NCBI RefSeq assembly: GCF_035514885.1
Contig: NZ_DATJCH010000012.1
Span: 795,414-859,413, forward strand
Source: Albibacterium sp035514885
Lineage (GTDB): Bacteria > Bacteroidota > Bacteroidia > Sphingobacteriales > Sphingobacteriaceae
DNA: 64,000 nucleotides
Direction of reading: 5' to 3'
Shown here: piece by piece, positions 16,190 through 25,366 of the stretch
How the letters are laid out: every line of letters starts with the position of its first letter
Position numbering within the stretch: the first letter of the stretch is position 1
Position numbers and translations under genes: made by a program
Notes under the pieces: generated by a model
Seen by the model: only the letters and a program-made list of their open reading frames with translations
Databases searched by the model: none
What the model was told of the DNA's origin: nothing

Positions 16190-19100
16190 ATGAATATTGC
16201 TAAATATGCTCTAAAGAACAGCCAATTCACCTTAATTATGGTTTTGCTGATTATTGTGTTAGGGCTCAGTACCATTTTTAGTATGCCACGATCAGAGGAT
16301 CCGGAAATGAAAACTACGATGTTTCCAATTGTGGTTGTATATCCAGGAACCAGCCCGAAAGATATGGAAGAGCTGGTGGTTGATCCAATGGAAAGCGTAT
16401 TTTATGGACTGGATGATATAAAACAAATTAAAACCAGTATCGTTAATGGCTTAGCACTCATTTTTGTAGAATATACGTTCGAGTCTGATGTAAATGATAA
16501 ATATCAGGAACTTATTCGTGAGATTTCTGCCCTGCGTCCCACCTTACCTGAAAATATTTATTCTATTGACGTTCAACGGGTAGACCCATCGAATGTCAAT
16601 GTCATGCAACTAGCCCTTATTTCTGAGAATGCTTCTCGTGATGCTTTAAAGCAAAAAGCAGAAGATTTAAAAACCGATCTTGAAAAGGTTACAGCCTTAA
16701 AAGAGGTGGATATTAGTGGATTATCAGACCAGCTTATTCGCGTAGATGTGCAACCCGACCAATTAGCGAAGATGAATATATCATTAACGCAGGTTATGCA
16801 AGCGATTGAAAACGGGTCGGTAAATATACCTGGAGGTAGTGTTATAGCAGGTGGAAAAACCTTTAGTATCAAAACTACCGGCAATTATCAGAATATTGAT
16901 GACATCAAGAACACGATCGTCAATAGCAGCGAAGGAAAAAATATTCTATTAAAAGATATCGCTCAAGTATATACTGATTATGCACCAGACAATCACATTA
17001 CACGCTTGAATGGCTATCGTTCTTTGTTCATTAATGCGGCAATGAAAAAAGGTCAGAATATTACAGAGGTCCAGAAAGAATATTTACCAATTATCAATAA
17101 ATACAAAGAAGAATTACCTAGCAATATGGATCTGGTAATGAACTTTGATCAGGCTAATAATGTAAACAATCGTCTGGGTGGATTAGGAATAGACTTCTTA
17201 ATTGCAGTTACCTTGGTAATATTTACGTTGCTTCCTCTCGGAAACCGGGCTTCTGCAGTTGTAATGATTGCAATTCCCTTGTCGTTATCCATGGGGATCG
17301 TTGCTCTCAATTTATTGGGCTATAGCCTCAATCAATTAAGTATTGTGGGTTTCGTTGTAGCATTAGGTTTACTGGTTGATGACAGTATCGTTGTTGTAGA
17401 GAATATTGAGCGATGGATGCGGGAAGGATATTCTCGTGTGGACGCGGCGTTAAAAGGTACAGAACAGATTACATTAGCGGTTATTGGTTGTACTGCAACA
17501 TTGGTTATCGCATTTATGCCTCTTCTTTTTATGCCGGAAGCTGCCGGAGATTTTATCCGCAGTATGCCTGTAGCAATTATCTGTTCAGTTTTGGCCTCTA
17601 TGATAGTAGCATTAACGGTAGTTCCGTTTTTAGCAAGTAGAATTCTAAAGCCACATGAACATCCGGAAGGAAATAAAGTACTTCGTGTTTTTCAAAAAGT
17701 AATACACAGTACCTATGCCGTTTTATTGGATAAAGCCTTAAAAAAACCTTGGCAAGCTGTTATAATAGCTATCATAATATTTATTGGCTCATTATCTCTA
17801 ATACCTGTGGTAGGCTTTAGCCTATTCCCTGCTTCTGAGAAGCCACAATTCTTAATCAATATTACCGCACCCCTTCAGTCAAACATCTATTATACAGATT
17901 CTATTACGCGTCAAATTGAGAAAAAACTAGATAGCATTACTGAGGTAAAATACTATTCATCAAACGTTGGAAAGGGTAACCCCCAGATCTACTACAATGT
18001 AATGCAGGCAAATGAACGCAGCGATTTTTCAGAGATATTCGTTCAGTTAAAGGAAGATACGAAAGCAAAGGATAAAGTAAGGCTCATTAATGAATTACGA
18101 CAATTATGGACTCCTTATCCAGGTGCAAAGATAGAGGTAAAGGATTTTGAACAAGGGGTCCCTACCATTTCACCGGTAGAAGTGAAGATTTTAGGCAATA
18201 ATCTGGATACATTGCAATCATTAGCGGCCAAGGTTGAAACGCTTCTTCATAATACAGAAGGAACACTTTATGTAAATAATCCGGTTCAAAATAAAAAAAC
18301 TGATATTCGTGTCAAGGTCGATAAAGCAAAAGCTTTAGCCTTGGGAGTGCCGAGTTCTACTATTGACCAAACGATCCGGATGGCTTTAGCAGGAATCGAT
18401 GTTGCCAATTTTAACGATCCTTTAAATGATAACAATGACTATCGCATTCGTCTGAGTGTGCCTCGAAGTTCGCATCCAGACCTCACTGTCTTTAATAATA
18501 TATATGTGAATAATGTTCAGGGAACCTCCATTCCTTTAAGCCAACTGGCTAGCCTGGAGCTTGAATCTTCATCGTCTCAAATCAGCCACCTCAATAAAAT
18601 ACGTACAGTTTCAGTAAACTCTTTTGTTCAAAGTGGGTATCAAAATGATCAGGTAATTCAGCAGGTTATTGATGAAATGAACGAAATGCCTCTTCCGGAT
18701 GGTTATAGCTACATAATGGGTGGCGAAGTGGAAGCAAGAGAGCAATCATTTGGAGGCTTCGGAACGATTATCCTGACAACAGTATTTCTGTTTATAGCAG
18801 TCTTGGTTCTAGAGTTCAAAACTTTCAAAAGCACTCTCATAGTTTTATCAGTGATCCCGCTAGGAATTGTAGGCGCAGTTATCGCTCTTCTGTTAACAGG
18901 AAACACATTGTCATTTGTAGCAACAATAGGAATGGTAGCTCTCGCGGGAATAGAAGTCAAGAATACCATTTTATTAGTCGATTTTACTAATCAATTACGA
19001 AGAGAAGGAATGGAATTAAATGAAGCAATAGAGAAGGCAGGAGAAATCAGGTTCTTACCAATAATACTAACAACCCTAACAGCTATTGGCGGATTATTAC

Positions 19101-19231
19101 CCATTGCATGGTCAAGCAATCCATTGATTTCACCTTTAGCAATTGTAATTATTGGCGGATTAATCAGCTCTACACTTTTATCCAGAATTGTAACTCCGGT
19201 AGTTTACAAGCTAATGCCACCTAAAATTTAA
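16190..19231 (+). CDS. RND family inner-membrane efflux pump
   Basis: At 1013 residues with duplicated halves of six helices and large periplasmic loops, this is a full RND pump. The proton-relay aspartates are in GLLVDDSIVVVENIE in helix 4. The N-terminus MNIAKYALKNSQFTLIMVLL is typical of the Bacteroidota hydrophobe/heavy-metal branch. Which of organics or metals it exports cannot be decided here. It is the last gene of the TetR operon and ends 1 nt before the end of the convergent DUF3037 gene, with no room for a terminator. Confidence 0.92.
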   Translation: MNIAKYALKNSQFTLIMVLLIIVLGLSTIFSMPRSEDPEMKTTMFPIVVVYPGTSPKDMEELVVDPMESVFYGLDDIKQIKTSIVNGLALIFVEYTFESDVNDKYQELIREISALRPTLPENIYSIDVQRVDPSNVNVMQLALISENASRDALKQKAEDLKTDLEKVTALKEVDISGLSDQLIRVDVQPDQLAKMNISLTQVMQAIENGSVNIPGGSVIAGGKTFSIKTTGNYQNIDDIKNTIVNSSEGKNILLKDIAQVYTDYAPDNHITRLNGYRSLFINAAMKKGQNITEVQKEYLPIINKYKEELPSNMDLVMNFDQANNVNNRLGGLGIDFLIAVTLVIFTLLPLGNRASAVVMIAIPLSLSMGIVALNLLGYSLNQLSIVGFVVALGLLVDDSIVVVENIERWMREGYSRVDAALKGTEQITLAVIGCTATLVIAFMPLLFMPEAAGDFIRSMPVAIICSVLASMIVALTVVPFLASRILKPHEHPEGNKVLRVFQKVIHSTYAVLLDKALKKPWQAVIIAIIIFIGSLSLIPVVGFSLFPASEKPQFLINITAPLQSNIYYTDSITRQIEKKLDSITEVKYYSSNVGKGNPQIYYNVMQANERSDFSEIFVQLKEDTKAKDKVRLINELRQLWTPYPGAKIEVKDFEQGVPTISPVEVKILGNNLDTLQSLAAKVETLLHNTEGTLYVNNPVQNKKTDIRVKVDKAKALALGVPSSTIDQTIRMALAGIDVANFNDPLNDNNDYRIRLSVPRSSHPDLTVFNNIYVNNVQGTSIPLSQLASLELESSSSQISHLNKIRTVSVNSFVQSGYQNDQVIQQVIDEMNEMPLPDGYSYIMGGEVEAREQSFGGFGTIILTTVFLFIAVLVLEFKTFKSTLIVLSVIPLGIVGAVIALLLTGNTLSFVATIGMVALAGIEVKNTILLVDFTNQLRREGMELNEAIEKAGEIRFLPIILTTLTAIGGLLPIAWSSNPLISPLAIVIIGGLISSTLLSRIVTPVVYKLMPPKI

Positions 19232-19232
19232 A

Positions 19233-19634
19233 CTAATATTCCAGTACTAATTGCTTGTGAAGTTTTAATAAGGTTTTTCCGGGTTCAACACAAAAGCCCG
19301 GATGAACCTTTGAGCATTGTATAATTGTACTCCTTGTTGCAGTAAGCCATCGAAAACGGTCAGCAATATCTAACTTTCCTATAGGTCCTCCATCTCTCCC
19401 TCCCAAACATATTTTTTCAATAGATCGCAAATTATTCTCGATTTCCTGAAAGTCAAAAGACCTGGAGAATGAATGAAGTCGTTTCTCATCCAGTGTAAAA
19501 GCGGCTTCTAAGAAACGTTTCTTCTTACAAAATAGGATAACTCCTATATTCAAAAACTCTTCTCGCTCTACCCGTGGAACAAAACGGATAACCGCATACT
19601 CATAAATATGCTTCTCTTGCATTTCGGGCTTCAT
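19233..19634 (-). CDS. DUF3037 protein, partner of the HipA-like kinase
   Basis: This 133-residue protein shows the DUF3037 pattern (YEYAVIRFVPRVEREEFLNIGVILFC). It overlaps the end of the HipA-like gene upstream. DUF3037 proteins are regularly encoded right after such kinases, which suggests a joint function, but no biochemical role is known. Initiation could be the first ATG or Met5; both overlap the upstream gene. Translational coupling is likely. Confidence 0.83.
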   Translation of the reverse strand: MKPEMQEKHIYEYAVIRFVPRVEREEFLNIGVILFCKKKRFLEAAFTLDEKRLHSFSRSFDFQEIENNLRSIEKICLGGRDGGPIGKLDIADRFRWLTATRSTIIQCSKVHPGFCVEPGKTLLKLHKQLVLEY

Positions 19635-20394
19635 TTACAAAAATTTCTGAATGAGCAATTCTAGTCTTTAAAAACTGAGCATATACCTGACGATGCTCTT
19701 CTGCTGTGGTAAAAGGACTATCTTTAATTAGCCATTTATCGGGAATCAAACTAACAATCGAATCTATTAATTCATCCGTCAAAATAGACTTAAACTCTTC
19801 ATTAACAGCATCAAGTTCAGTAGCATACGGAAGCAGAACATGTTCTTTTATTTTAACAAAGGGCCGCAACGCCTGCTCCTCCCAATTCTGCCAGGAATGA
19901 TGAAAGTAAAGCGCAGCACCATGGTCTATTAACCAGAGTTCATTTTTCCAGAAAAGCATATTGGTATTTCGGGCTGTACGATCTACATTAGTTATAAGTG
20001 CATCCAACCATACAATTTTTGATGCTAGTAAAGAATCAACCTTGGCTACAAGAGGATCAAAAGTAATGGCTCCTGAAAGATAATGAAGAGCCAGATTCAA
20101 ACCAATACTTGCTTTTAACAAGTCTTGTATCTCCTCATCCCCTTCTGTGCGTCCAAAAGCTTCATCAAGATTCGCAAATACAATTTCAGGCATCTTCAAC
20201 CCCAATGCTCTTGCTATCTCACCTCCAATTAATTCGGCGATTAAAGCCTTAACACCTTGTCCGGCTCCTTGAAACTTCAGCACATACAGAAATTCATCAT
20301 CAGCTTCAGCAATAGCAGGCATTGAGCCTCCTTCGCGTAAAGGCGTAACATAACGGATTACCTGAACAGTTCTAAGTTGAGGTTGATTAATCAT
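19600..20394 (-). CDS. HipA-like serine/threonine kinase family protein
   Basis: The 264-residue protein has HipA-type kinase landmarks. YVLKFQG (Lys40) is the candidate ATP-contacting lysine. DALITNVDRTARNTN (about 131-145) is the catalytic loop. LWLIDHGAAL (Asp157) is the metal-binding motif. It is shorter than E. coli HipA (440 residues) and lacks the N-terminal HipA domain. No HipB-type DNA-binding antitoxin is adjacent; its gene neighbour is DUF3037. I regard it as an active-looking kinase of the compact HipA_2 kind, with target unknown and toxin role unproven. Confidence 0.8.
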   Translation of the reverse strand: MINQPQLRTVQVIRYVTPLREGGSMPAIAEADDEFLYVLKFQGAGQGVKALIAELIGGEIARALGLKMPEIVFANLDEAFGRTEGDEEIQDLLKASIGLNLALHYLSGAITFDPLVAKVDSLLASKIVWLDALITNVDRTARNTNMLFWKNELWLIDHGAALYFHHSWQNWEEQALRPFVKIKEHVLLPYATELDAVNEEFKSILTDELIDSIVSLIPDKWLIKDSPFTTAEEHRQVYAQFLKTRIAHSEIFVNEARNAREAYL

Positions 20395-20412
20395 TCTTCA
20401 TAGATAAAAGTG

Positions 20413-21000
20413 TTAAGATATCTGTTCTAAAGCTTGCTTAATATAATTCAACCCTTCATCGGAGTAATGAAGCGTCAAAGCTTGTTGGCGACCTTTTTCA
20501 TCCATCTTTAAAAGTGACTTTCTTAGAATATTAACAATCTTTTCTGGCTCATACTTTGGAAAAAAATCTTCATACTGAAACTCTAAGAAAACTAAACACA
20601 ACGCATTCTCAAGTGTCTGAACCTCTTTATCGACCTTAATCTTCTTTTTCAGAAGGAATTGTCTTACCCGATCAATCTGATCTTGCCCATATCCTACTTC
20701 TTTCATAATTGCCGTCGACTTATCAGCATGAAAAACTGCTAAATTACGTCGCCAGTCTAAGTAACCGGCTTTGCCATCAGGATATTGACTACGAGGAATC
20801 TCCCAACGACCAATATGTTGACTTCGAGACGCTAATAACAATTCCTCACTTGGTTGCGGATCAAGCTTTAAGACCCATTCATATAGTCGATTGGCTAAGA
20901 AATACTCTTCAGGAAAAACCTCTCCTTTATAGGTATAGCTTACAGGATCCATCCTGTTGTAAGCATCGTATTTTTCAAATGCTAAATCTAATTTATTCAT
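20413..21000 (-). CDS. DUF4202 family protein
   Basis: The protein (195 residues from the ATG) carries the DUF4202 signature ASRSQHIGRWEIPRSQYPDG, then YLDWRRNLAVFHA. The several conserved His and Asp residues (SQHIGRW, FHADK) recall HD-type metal hydrolases, which is only a suggestion. It precedes the HipA-like gene by 18 nt on the same strand. An in-frame TTG lies 9 nt further upstream; I prefer the ATG at 21000. Its function is unknown. Confidence 0.8.
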   Translation of the reverse strand: MNKLDLAFEKYDAYNRMDPVSYTYKGEVFPEEYFLANRLYEWVLKLDPQPSEELLLASRSQHIGRWEIPRSQYPDGKAGYLDWRRNLAVFHADKSTAIMKEVGYGQDQIDRVRQFLLKKKIKVDKEVQTLENALCLVFLEFQYEDFFPKYEPEKIVNILRKSLLKMDEKGRQQALTLHYSDEGLNYIKQALEQIS

Positions 21001-21027
21001 CAATCGCAAAATAAGGAAAATATTGCA

Positions 21028-22149
21028 TTATCGTACAGATTCGTAAGCAATCCTGCTGCCTGGTTGAGAAAAAACAATCTGCCATACATTATTAGATTTT
21101 GCTCTAAAGGAGGCTGCAGAACAGGATAAATAATAAACCCACATCTTATAAAACCGCTGATCGTATTTCTCTTTCAATTGAGGCCATGAATTCTTAAACC
21201 TCTTTTCCCATTCCATCAATGTACGATCATAGTGCAAACCTATGTTATGCCAGTCTTCTAAAATAAACTTTCCTTGTGTAGCTTGATCGATTTGAAAGAT
21301 AGAAGGAATCATTCCATTTGGAAATATATACTTATCGATCCAGGGATCAGCTACAATTGCGGACCGATTACCTCCGATACAGTGTAACAAGAAAAGGCCA
21401 TCTTTCTTTAAAATCCGCTGAACAGTGTCCATATAACTTTGATAATTTTTATACCCAACATGCTCAAACATTCCAATCGAAACAACTTTATCGAACTCCC
21501 CTTTCAATGTCCTATAGTCTTGTACCCTGATTTCTACAGGTAAACCAGCACAGACGCTAATTGCTTTTTTAGCTTGCTCCTCAGAAATGGTTATTCCCAA
21601 CACATTGACCTGATATCTTTCAGCAGCAAAACGAGCAAAGCCTCCCCAGCCGCAGCCAATATCAACAACCGTCTCACCCGGTTTCAATTTTAACTTCCTA
21701 CATACAAGATTAAGCTTTGCCTCTTGTGCCTCATCTAATGTTAAAGCATCTTTCCAATAAGCACAAGAGTAAATCATTCTTGAATCCAGCATGCTTTCAT
21801 AAAGCACATTACCGATATCATAATGTTTATATGCTACATCTTTTGCTCTGGAAATAGATTGAAGGTTAAACACCCGGGCTTTTAATAGCAAAAGAGCTTT
21901 TTTAAGATCCCACTTTATATAAGTCGATAGATTTGTGGAGATAATTCGGTACATAAATTCATCCAGTTGCTCACAATCCCACATTCCATCCATATATGTT
22001 TCACCGAGGCCAATGGAGCCGTCTCTAAAAACCCGCTCATAAAACACATCATCTTGAATCGATATATCCCAAGGCTGAGACCCATTTACTTTGACCCCAG
22101 CTTTCGACAACAACTGCTTAATAAAATCTGCGTAAAAGTTTTTTGCCAT
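21028..22149 (-). CDS. cfa: Cyclopropane-fatty-acyl-phospholipid synthase
   Basis: The 373-residue protein is close in length to E. coli Cfa (382) and starts with the same type of N-terminal lipid-binding domain (GLGETYMDGMWDCEQLDEF). The SAM-binding motif VVDIGCGWGGFARFA lies at 161-175, followed by SIGMFEHVG and the C-terminal FxKMWxYYL-type segment. It methylenates cis double bonds of membrane phospholipids using S-adenosylmethionine, a stationary-phase and acid-stress adaptation. It heads the minus-strand run that continues into DUF4202, HipA-like and DUF3037 genes with short gaps, though a common transcript is only inferred. Confidence 0.92.
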   Translation of the reverse strand: MAKNFYADFIKQLLSKAGVKVNGSQPWDISIQDDVFYERVFRDGSIGLGETYMDGMWDCEQLDEFMYRIISTNLSTYIKWDLKKALLLLKARVFNLQSISRAKDVAYKHYDIGNVLYESMLDSRMIYSCAYWKDALTLDEAQEAKLNLVCRKLKLKPGETVVDIGCGWGGFARFAAERYQVNVLGITISEEQAKKAISVCAGLPVEIRVQDYRTLKGEFDKVVSIGMFEHVGYKNYQSYMDTVQRILKKDGLFLLHCIGGNRSAIVADPWIDKYIFPNGMIPSIFQIDQATQGKFILEDWHNIGLHYDRTLMEWEKRFKNSWPQLKEKYDQRFYKMWVYYLSCSAASFRAKSNNVWQIVFSQPGSRIAYESVR

Positions 22150-22205
22150 ATTTCTTTAAATAAAACTCACAAAAAATAGCTAATACCTTCTATTAATGAA
22201 CAGCA

Positions 22206-22499
22206 TTATATAAAGCAATCCAGAAAATCTAGAAGCATATGAATAACTAAACCAATTCCGACAAGCCTAAATTTAGGAAAAAACAACAGAATAAAATAAA
22301 ATGGGATGATATAATAAGAATGCAGAGGATGAAAACCAATGCTACAACGCATTGGATCATAAATAGGTACAGCCAGTAGATGATCCAAGTCTACTAACAT
22401 AGTAGCCATCATAATAAGAAAAGCTTTTATCCTAAAATCCTTATAGAAAAACCAGGCAATCATTGCCGGTACCAAAAAATGTAAAGCTATGTGTATCAT
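22206..22499 (-). CDS. DUF6122 small membrane protein
   Basis: This 97-residue protein has about three membrane helices and the conserved segment DLDHLLAVPIYDPMRCSIGF followed by HPLHS, which I associate with DUF6122, a Bacteroidota-specific family. The Asp/His-rich motif at the membrane face suggests a metal site, as in YdjM/LexA-regulated hydrolase relatives. That is speculation. It follows the NhaP-type antiporter by 18 nt on the same strand. Confidence 0.72.
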   Translation of the reverse strand: MIHIALHFLVPAMIAWFFYKDFRIKAFLIMMATMLVDLDHLLAVPIYDPMRCSIGFHPLHSYYIIPFYFILLFFPKFRLVGIGLVIHMLLDFLDCFI

Positions 22500-22517
22500 G
22501 TCTCTTTATCGCGAACA

Positions 22518-23768
22518 CTATTGATTATCAACAACCACCGATCTACGAGCAACTCTTCCCACAGTTAAACCCTGAACTACAATGGAGAATACAACCACAA
22601 AATATGTTATTTCCAAAAGAAGATTCTTGTATTCTCCATTAGCCATTGAAAGTACCAAAGCAATGGATACCCCTCCTCTCAAACCTCCCCAAACTAACAT
22701 CCTCATTGTATTCCGATTAAAGGTACTCAAGAAAGGAAGAGCAAAAGAAGGCAACCAAATAGAAATAAATCGTGCAAACAAAACGATAAAGATTGATGCA
22801 ATACCTAATAGCCAGTGTCCAAACAAATCAGGTATTAACAATAATTCAAATCCGATAAACAAAAACAAAATGGCATTTAATACCGCATCTATCAATTCCC
22901 AGAATTTCCCCACATAATCGCGGATTACAACAGAACTAATGGCGCGTTTACCTACATTTCCAATAAATAGACCTGCCGCAACCATTGTTAACGGGCTGGA
23001 CAGATGCAATGCAGCTGCAACAAGATACCCCCCCATAACTACAGACAAAGTGATTAGTACCGAGACTATGTAATCATTTGTTTTTCTTAATGCCATGGAT
23101 GCCGTAACACCTAATAAAGATCCTAAAAGCAAACCGCCTCCAGCTTCTTTTAATAGTAACCACGATATAGAAGAAAAAGAGATGGCCAGCTCTTCGGTCT
23201 GTGCCAACTGTAAAATAACTGCAAACAATACAACAGCTACACCGTCATTAAAAAGTGACTCTCCACCAATTTTTATCTCCAAAGATTTCGGAACGTTTGC
23301 TTGTTTCAATATTCCCAATACGGCAATCGGATCAGTAGGAGAAATCAGAGCTCCAAACAATAAGCAGTAGATAAAAGGAACCTCAATATTTAACAAAGGG
23401 GCAATGTAATACATAATACCTCCTATTACGAATGTGGAAATCACAACACCAACAGTTGCAGAGGTAATGATGGGTTTTTGATATTGTTTAAGCTCTGTAA
23501 AGTTTACATGCAATGCTCCGGCAAAGAGCAAAAAATTCAACATAGCACCCATAAGTACCTCGGTGAAATCGAATTCCGAAATCATGTTAAAGAAACTCAA
23601 AGTTGTCTTAGGGAAAACGCTAATACCTACTACCCGGATTACAATGGAAACAATAATCGCTATCAGCATAATGCCAATAGTAAAGGGAAGCTTCATAAAC
23701 CTATGATTTATATAGGCAAAGAATGAAGCCAAAACAATTAAAATTGAAAAAGTGTAGTATAATTCCAT
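22518..23768 (-). CDS. NhaP-type Na+(K+)/H+ antiporter (CPA1 family)
   Basis: The protein has about 12 helices and the CPA1 ion-site motif SPTDPIAVLG, then GGESLFNDGVAVVLF, which carries the conserved Asp pair region. These place it with NhaP-like cation:proton antiporters that control cytoplasmic pH and sodium. I start at the ATG giving MELYYTFSILIVLA. A longer frame opens with a TTG 57 nt upstream but adds a non-conserved tail. It has no long C-terminal regulatory domain. It is divergent from the aldo/keto reductase across 68 nt. Confidence 0.87.
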   Translation of the reverse strand: MELYYTFSILIVLASFFAYINHRFMKLPFTIGIMLIAIIVSIVIRVVGISVFPKTTLSFFNMISEFDFTEVLMGAMLNFLLFAGALHVNFTELKQYQKPIITSATVGVVISTFVIGGIMYYIAPLLNIEVPFIYCLLFGALISPTDPIAVLGILKQANVPKSLEIKIGGESLFNDGVAVVLFAVILQLAQTEELAISFSSISWLLLKEAGGGLLLGSLLGVTASMALRKTNDYIVSVLITLSVVMGGYLVAAALHLSSPLTMVAAGLFIGNVGKRAISSVVIRDYVGKFWELIDAVLNAILFLFIGFELLLIPDLFGHWLLGIASIFIVLFARFISIWLPSFALPFLSTFNRNTMRMLVWGGLRGGVSIALVLSMANGEYKNLLLEITYFVVVFSIVVQGLTVGRVARRSVVVDNQ

Positions 23769-23836
23769 GCGATTGTATTGCTGCACAAAATAGAAAAAAT
23801 AATTTGTTACTTTTATGCCAATCAAAGTTTAAGAAC

Positions 23837-24865
23837 ATGACCTATCAACCTAAGAAGGAACGTTACGAAAAAATGTTATACAATACCTGCGGAAAAAGCG
23901 GTTTAAAATTACCCGCTATTTCATTAGGCCTGTGGCACAATTTCGGCGATGATTCTTCTCATACAAATAAAAGAGCCATTTGCCACACAGCATTCGATCT
24001 GGGCATAACTCATTTTGACTTAGCAAATAATTATGGACCACCTGCAGGAAGTGCAGAAACTGCCTTCGGACGAATTTTAAAAGATGACTTTGCTAATCAC
24101 CGCGACGAGCTTATTATTTCATCAAAAGCAGGCTACGATATGTGGCCAGGCCCTTATGGAGAATGGGGAAGTAGAAAATACTTGATTGCCAGTTGTGACC
24201 AAAGTTTAAAACGTATGGGTGTAGATTATGTCGATATTTTTTACTCGCATCGTTTTGACCCAAATACACCTTTAGAGGAAACGATGATGGCATTAGATCA
24301 TATTGTGCGCTCAGGAAGAGCACTATATGTAGGGATTTCATCTTATAATTCACACCGTACTCGCGAAGCTTACCAAATTTTAAAAGAACTTGGAACGCCT
24401 TGCTTAATTCATCAACCTAGCTATTCAATGTTAAACAGATGGGTTGAAGATGATGGATTATTGGATACTTTAGAAGAATTAGGGATCGGAAGCATCGTGT
24501 TTTCTCCTTTAGCACAAGGAATGCTAACTACCAAATATTTAAAAGACATTCCTGAAAATAGTCGTGCCAGTCAACATAAATCTCTTAATCCTGATTTCTT
24601 AAATGAGAAAAACATTGCGAACATCCGCGCATTAAATGAAATTGCAAAGGGCCGCGGGCAGACTTTAGCTCAGATGGCCATTGCCTGGGTTTTAAGAAAA
24701 GGAAGAGTTACATCAGCACTGATTGGTGCCAGTCGTCCAGAACAAGTAATAGATTGTGCGAAAGCAATTGAAAACATCGAATTTTCTGAAAGTGAATTAA
24801 ATGAAATTAATAAATATGCTATTGATGGATCCATTAATATCTGGTCAAAGTCAATAGAGAAATAA
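23837..24865 (+). CDS. Aldo/keto reductase, YghZ/Gpr type
   Basis: This 343-residue protein aligns well in kind with E. coli YghZ (L-glyceraldehyde 3-phosphate reductase, 346 residues). The N-terminus YEKMLYNTCGKSGLKLPAIS matches, as do catalytic Asp/Tyr in FDLANNYGPP, the lysine in ISSKAGY and the histidine in IFYSHRFD. It has the complete TIM-barrel NADPH-dependent set and would detoxify aldehydes. I start at the ATG of MTYQPKKERYEKM. An upstream in-frame extension of 38 codons lies over the start of the divergent antiporter gene and is not conserved-looking. Confidence 0.9.
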   Translation: MTYQPKKERYEKMLYNTCGKSGLKLPAISLGLWHNFGDDSSHTNKRAICHTAFDLGITHFDLANNYGPPAGSAETAFGRILKDDFANHRDELIISSKAGYDMWPGPYGEWGSRKYLIASCDQSLKRMGVDYVDIFYSHRFDPNTPLEETMMALDHIVRSGRALYVGISSYNSHRTREAYQILKELGTPCLIHQPSYSMLNRWVEDDGLLDTLEELGIGSIVFSPLAQGMLTTKYLKDIPENSRASQHKSLNPDFLNEKNIANIRALNEIAKGRGQTLAQMAIAWVLRKGRVTSALIGASRPEQVIDCAKAIENIEFSESELNEINKYAIDGSINIWSKSIEK

Positions 24866-24877
24866 CATATAAACCTG

Positions 24878-24934
24878 TAACCATCATGAGCGTCTACTTG
24901 TATTTTGTAGAAATAGCAGCAAACATGATGGTTA
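24878..24934 (+). terminator. Hairpin after the aldo/keto reductase gene
   Basis: TAACCATCATG (24878-24888) and CATGATGGTTA (24924-24934) are perfect 11-bp arms around a 35-nt loop with a small inner stem, followed by TTTTAATT. It is likely an intrinsic terminator. It does not show the conserved elements of a fluoride riboswitch, although crcB follows. Confidence 0.5.
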
Positions 24935-24959
24935 TTTTAATTAATTGAAATAAATATCG

Positions 24960-25331
24960 ATGAAAATACTCTTACTAATAGGTTCCGGAAGTTTTATTGG
25001 AGGAGTGCTGCGCTATTTACTTTCGCAACTTATACAAATTAAAGCAGATTCTTCCTTTCCTATAGGAACGTTGGGAGTGAATATAATCGGTTGCTTTTTC
25101 ATCGGATTAATCGTAGGCTATATAGACAAAGAAAACCTTGGAGTAGAATGGCGTTTCCTATTAGTAACCGGATTGTTAGGGGGATTTACAACTTTTTCTG
25201 CCTTCTCAATGGAATCAATTCAACTTTTACGTGACGGCCAAATCGGTTATGCGCTCTCTTACATCGCATTAAGTATCATTTTAGGCTTAACGGCAACCTT
25301 CTTTGCCTTCTCTATCTTTGGAAATAAATAG
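24960..25331 (+). CDS. crcB: Fluoride exporter CrcB/FluC
   Basis: The 123-residue protein has four helices and the family signature GTLGVNIIGCFFIGL plus GLLGGFTTFSAFS, which contains the phenylalanine and Ser/Thr residues lining the fluoride path. FluC proteins form dual-topology dimers that leak fluoride out of the cell. The length is standard and a single gene is expected for homodimers. A dicarboxylate symporter follows after 35 nt, with no obvious functional tie. Confidence 0.93.
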   Translation: MKILLLIGSGSFIGGVLRYLLSQLIQIKADSSFPIGTLGVNIIGCFFIGLIVGYIDKENLGVEWRFLLVTGLLGGFTTFSAFSMESIQLLRDGQIGYALSYIALSIILGLTATFFAFSIFGNK

Positions 25332-25366
25332 AAGAACTAACGTATCTGTACTCGCCATAAAAATCT

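Noticed and set aside
19600..20394. Classical HipBA toxin-antitoxin module
   Set aside because: There is no HipB-type DNA-binding gene next to it and the N-terminal HipA domain is missing; only HipA-like kinase is supported.
24866..24959. Fluoride riboswitch in front of crcB
   Set aside because: The gap holds a terminator-like hairpin with a 35-nt loop. The conserved elements of the fluoride aptamer (GGNGAUGG start and its pseudoknot partner) are absent.
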